A stretch of 64,000 nt of DNA from Sympetrum striolatum (taxonomy: Eukaryota; Arthropoda; Insecta; Odonata; Libellulidae). The DNA lies in assembly GCA_947579665.1 (NCBI GenBank), contig OX388352.1, positions 74,438,113 through 74,502,112 of the forward strand, written 5' to 3'. Both the position numbers and the translations under genes were made by a program. The notes under the pieces are model-generated. The model made no database searches. It had not been told where the DNA came from and saw only the letters and a list, made by a program, of their open reading frames with translations. Below are positions 59,705 to 64,000 of the stretch, in pieces (within the stretch, counting starts at the first letter, position 1; each line of letters opens with the position of its first letter).

Positions 59705-62315
59705 AGTAGCTATTTGATTATCATCGGGTGAAAGAACTTTTCCCTGAAACAGATTAAAAGATTTCAGACGCTCAATGTAATACATCTTCGAATAACTCCC
59801 AAGAAATATAAAATCCACAACTTTTTCAATAGAGATCGAAATGGATTCAATTTCGAGGAGAATATTTTCAGTTTAAACTTAGAAAAACTTAGCTTGTATT
59901 TATGACTAACAAGTTAGAATATTATAAACTCTCAAAAGACAATAACATTCATGCTAAATTTCTTAGGAATCCTTCCAGTGAACCTTGTATATTTAATCAC
60001 TTGGAATGGAGATCTACAAGGATATGACTTCGTCGACTGGTTTTATTTAAAATCTCAATTATTAATGATAGATTGCGTAGTACTTTCTGGTTTGTGTTTT
60101 CTTATTTTATTTTATTATTTGTGATTTTTTCGTATATTTTACTATCGTGCAGTAGTCACGTATAAGGAAATACAATCTTATTGGGCATTCAACGTGTAAA
60201 ATATCCAGCCGATTCTAGGTCTATCGTTTAACTATTTTTCTTGAAGATATTTCAGCATGAAATAATAGAAATTTCATCTTTATCAAACGCTTTGATTTAG
60301 CACGCTGTACATGTATCAATAGGGTGGATTTTAATTCAAAGGGTTCCTACTATTCAAACATTTATTTATTTATAATAGATTATCACATGTAATTTCAAAT
60401 ATATCCAGAGGAAAATAAAACAAAACGTAAGGTTAACATTTCCTAAACGTATTCGATATGCTAGAAGTAATGTTAAGTACTTGATTTGACGATATTCATT
60501 AATCTTTCCATATCAAATGATACATATAATTTATTTCTAAAAATAGCTGAGAGCATTCATTCTGGTAATGAAGAAGAATTCCTGAGAAAATGAAAAAATC
60601 AAGAACGTTTTCATCGAATACTAAAACTGATCAGCGTGCTAATATCTCATCAAATGCATAAATTTCTGCGCTTGTAGTTTTAAGGATTAACTGTAATGAT
60701 GATGTTTAAAGGATATAATTACCAACATTTAAGTCCTAATTTTTATTGATGTAACGATGGAAATTTTCACTGTTTCGGTAACAAAGAAATTAAAATACAG
60801 TTGATTTGGTAAGTGAGACCGATTTTCAAAACTTATCTTAACCAGTCTATGATGTATAATTTATGCGGATGATATGTGAATAATTATGCTCCTGACAAAT
60901 GCCAAAATTTATTTACGTGTTACAGTGGGTCCTCAAATACGAGGGGCCTTATACGACGGAAAAATCGACTTCCTTCGCTAAGAGAAGAAAAATAATCGGC
61001 TCTCAGATTTCTTCTAAAAAACATCGACAGTCCCTTTTTCGCTTTGTCAATTACTAACTTAACATTGACCTTAGAGGGATGATGACAACGATAGCCCGCA
61101 CCATGCAAAATGACGAGACATAGGTAAAGGAAGAAAAGAGGTATAGACGCATGCTTTAATGACCCAATGCTGATTACATGTTCAAGAATTTGTTACTCAT
61201 TCATAATCACAAAGATCTTGTACAATTGACATCAATCGCGGAAAGCTTTTCCTTTTTTGAAATCCATAACAGGATATTATAGGAATAAAGATACCTTTAT
61301 TTATTTATTGCCTTTACTTCTGATATTTCCTGTGTCTTACAAATGTGTTTTGATTTTTATATGTCCCTGTTAGACTAGTTTGATTACAAAAAATTTCAAA
61401 ATATAAAAAAATAATTTTATAAGATTTGTCTATGATTAATCTAAAGGTTAACTCATTTCATTTATGAAAGGAGACGTATCAACGTGGGAGCAGCTGTGGG
61501 GAAGAAATATTTTCCTATGAGTATATCTTGGAATTTCGTTTTGTTATCCAATAAATCCTGAATTTTGAAGCCATGTTTACTACCCAAGAATTATGATAAT
61601 TTCTCAGTAGCCGTAATTTGCCATTTCAAGCCAATTAACGAAATCTCGACAACGATGTCGATAAAGGTAAACCGACATTAAAGTCATCAAAAGCTCATCC
61701 TCTCGAGTTGCCTACTCACGGCTTACGAGGAAAGGGCCGAGGAAAAGATATATAGACGCACGTTCGTATTGAGGCGCCTGTGGACATTAAAAAGAGCACG
61801 GAATCGACGCCTCAGCGTCCCAGGCATTGTTCCGAAACACTCTTTTGTCACCGACGCTGTCATCGCTCTTCTCTTCGGATCATTCATCAATTCCTCCCAA
61901 AGGTTCCGAGGGTGAAATTCTGTCCCTTGGACTAAGGCCACGGGATCCATTACCTCTTTCGAGAGGAAAAGATGAGAGAGGACCTCGGATGGTCATCTAG
62001 AAGTGTTTTCGAGTTATATGCCGAAGGGGAAAAATTAACTGTAGAGCTTGAGACGAAATGTTGAGTCTCGAGTGTAGGGATACGAGAGGTTGCATCGTTT
62101 GGCATCGCTCGAGCTGTAGACGCACTAGCGGGGAACCTTTCTTCATTGGATGGCCACGTGCACCATTCGCACCATGAGAAATCGTTTGTCTGCATAGGTG
62201 CCCACATTGCCTAGATTCAATGCCATTCATTGTGGTAGGCTTTACTGCGTGGAAATCCATAAGAAGTAATCTAAGTAATAAAATCCCACAAATACTTTTT
62301 CTCACAGTATATTAC
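59705..62315. other. Non-coding stretch with a CpG-rich patch at 61.7-62.2 kb
   Basis: AT-rich apart from about 61690-62220, where minus-strand frames of 75 and 85 codons abut at 61950 and a third overlaps them. The composition is coding-like, but no family is recognised and the frames are offset. This could be a decayed exon or a regulatory island. Confidence 0.3.
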
Positions 62316-62432
62316 AAAAAGGCGACCGATTTTGGCCAAAATTTTGCCATTATCAAGTCCAGCCGACTTTGGCCATTATCATGTCTTCTTGACTTTTCAA
62401 GTCAAATTTCGGACGAAACCGGTCGTCTTTTT
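62316..62432. repeat. Structured repeat with terminal inverted arms
   Basis: AAAAAGGCGACCGATTTTGG (62316-62335) is matched in inverted form by cgaaaccggtcgtcttttt (about 62414-62432) with a few mismatches. Inside, gccattatcaagtc (62346) recurs as gccattatcatgtc (62372), followed by the palindrome TTGACTTTTCAAGTCAA. Related to the motif at 53791-53824. Probably the end of an interspersed element. Confidence 0.6.
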
Positions 62433-64000
62433 TGTCATAGGTAAACTGTGGATAAAAGTATTCGTGGATTTTGATTTCTTAGACTACTTGCCTACGCCCA
62501 AATAGTGTACCGTCAAAACTGGACGGATAAAACCAAATCTAGACGCCTAATGAACCAAAATAATATAAAATATTGCCCATTTTATTTTCTCGAGGCGTAA
62601 TAAACATGACTGGGAAATAAAATCAATGAAATTTGAACCTTATTTAGTTGAAGCATAGACCATATGTAGCCGAGGTTCGCCAACTCTGGGTAGGGTGAAT
62701 GGATTGTTGAATAAATTGGTAATCGCAATTCGTGTGCCTCTTTGGTGGTAATTTTAAACGTTTTAACATAAACTTCCCTTAATTTTGGAAAGACCCTTTT
62801 ACTATAATATTTCTTACGCACTCGATGCACTTAATAGTAGGAATGTAAAGGTGAAATATAAAAGTATTAGAACTTATCCATTAGAAAGTAGTTTTGAAAC
62901 TTCAATTTGATTTTTTCGCCCACTATTAAGAAAATTACCCTTTTTGCACTAAGTAATTCCATTGACAACTTCAGCCCACTGTAAAATTTTAATTTTAATT
63001 TGCGGAATCAATTAATTTACTTAATGATGATAGTAATGGCTGTATTCGGATTGTATTAAGCATTAACTATGCGAAGTGTCAAAGTTCGCACAAACGAAAT
63101 CCACTTTTGTATTTTTGGCCAGCTTTTTTCAATTCTAGCGCACCGCCTGAAGTTATGTATATTAGAAGAAATGAAAACTAAAATTAAAGAATGCTTGGAA
63201 GGTAAAAAGTTGAAATTAAATCGCAAAGATATAAGTTATCACTGAAAGATGAGGAAGAAAATAATGACCTATCAACTCGAGATCTATATAGGAATGCACG
63301 AGTATGGTGTGGTCGCCTAACTCCGATTTTTAGTTGCTATTTTTTTATGAACAAAAGCCAATCGAGTTAAACGGTCGGACATGCGTCATCTATTTTTAAG
63401 CAAACAACGTGAACTGTAAGATTCGCACAAGCCCGTTAGTCAATTTCCCGCTAACCTGGTGTTCCCTTTGTCTGTAAAAATTTTCAGTTCTCGAAATTGT
63501 TTTGCATCGAGTCGGTACGGGTTACCATAATCCAATCGCAATAATATTAATTAGGTAAGTTAATAAGGCCAAATAGAAAAATAGAGGGAATGCGTTCGAA
63601 AAAAATGACTTCGATGTTTCTGGGACATCCTAATGGGCATTAATTTCAGTTTTCGAAAAAGAGTAGAAAAACTTCAGTGATTAGTTTTGTCCATCGGAAT
63701 CCTACTTATGGAAGAAGGTGCCTCAAAAATGGATGGAATCACTCATCTCACTGAAAGAGCTTTCAGAATTCGATCTGGAAAACGTCGATTGCTGATGATT
63801 TTGCGGAATTGAATCTGGAAGGTGGGGAAAGGATGAGAAGGAAACCACTGAAAAATAAAAGGAAGAATTATGATGAATTCTTTGCAAAACGGAGGCGTTC
63901 TTAATGGTGATAGTTGTCGTAATGAGGTATAGGAGAAATGAGAAGGGAAAGTCGTAGGAGAATTGGATGAGGAAAAGCAATAAGATTTTGGAAATGAACT
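62433..64000. other. Non-coding AT-rich stretch to the window end
   Basis: No supported gene. Minus-strand frames at 62582-62830 (82 codons) and 63723-63980 (85 codons, Ser/Phe-rich) have no recognised domain. Confidence 0.45.

Noticed and set aside
1..64000. CRISPR arrays, operons, bacterial promoters or riboswitches.
   Set aside because: No regularly spaced identical repeats with unique spacers and no tightly packed genes. Gene density, splice signals and repeats are those of an animal genome.

Overview
The window looks like nuclear DNA from an arthropod, most probably an insect. It is AT-rich and gene-poor, with intron-like and intergenic sequence full of decayed mobile elements: tRNA-derived SINEs, non-LTR retrotransposon remnants, and hAT and TA-target DNA transposon relics. 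It contains one large open reading frame typical of an animal C2H2 zinc-finger regulator. I see no bacterial operon, ribosomal RNA, functional tRNA or CRISPR array. The species cannot be named from the sequence alone.

The one gene I can defend is a plus-strand, single-coding-exon gene at 15016-19827. It encodes a 1,603-residue nuclear protein with 13 C2H2 fingers and one C2HC finger spread over Ser/Thr/Asn-rich linkers. The coding exon has a short 5' leader that begins at a probable splice acceptor (14892|14893), so at least one upstream non-coding exon is expected. Eight neighbouring fingers (2-9) share an unusual Tyr/Phe-containing helix and look like an internal expansion. I did not recognise a specific named ortholog.

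Left flank (1-14892): a degenerate tandem array of units carrying a tRNA-like B box (about 600-1600), a LINE-tail-like fragment (2361), a 274-bp hAT-type MITE (3545-3818), several kb of featureless AT-rich DNA, then a minus-strand endonuclease/reverse-transcriptase LINE relic (about 9790-11640), simple repeats and a perfect 15-bp hairpin (14517-14550).

Centre (19828-48700): mostly non-coding. It holds GC/CpG-richer patches near 22.0-22.5, 28.6-29.0, 31.4-32.9, 34.3-34.8, 36.4-38.6 and 40.0-40.8 kb, a hairpin-rich repeat at 27.0-27.2 kb, a dispersed direct duplication of about 300 bp (33.0 and 35.0 kb), and a strongly pyrimidine-skewed stretch at 37.7-38.3 kb. A few short ORFs here might be exons, but none is recognised.

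Right flank (48.7-64 kb): a dense cluster of mobile elements. It contains a 955-bp TA-flanked element with internal copies of its terminal motif, a 77-bp foldback made almost only of two terminal repeats, the 3' end of a CR1/Jockey-like LINE, two tRNA-derived SINEs each bounded by target-site duplications, a LINE tail with an (ATT)n run, and a 1.49-kb hAT-like element with a near-perfect 8-bp target duplication. The last 4 kb are AT-rich with one further structured repeat.
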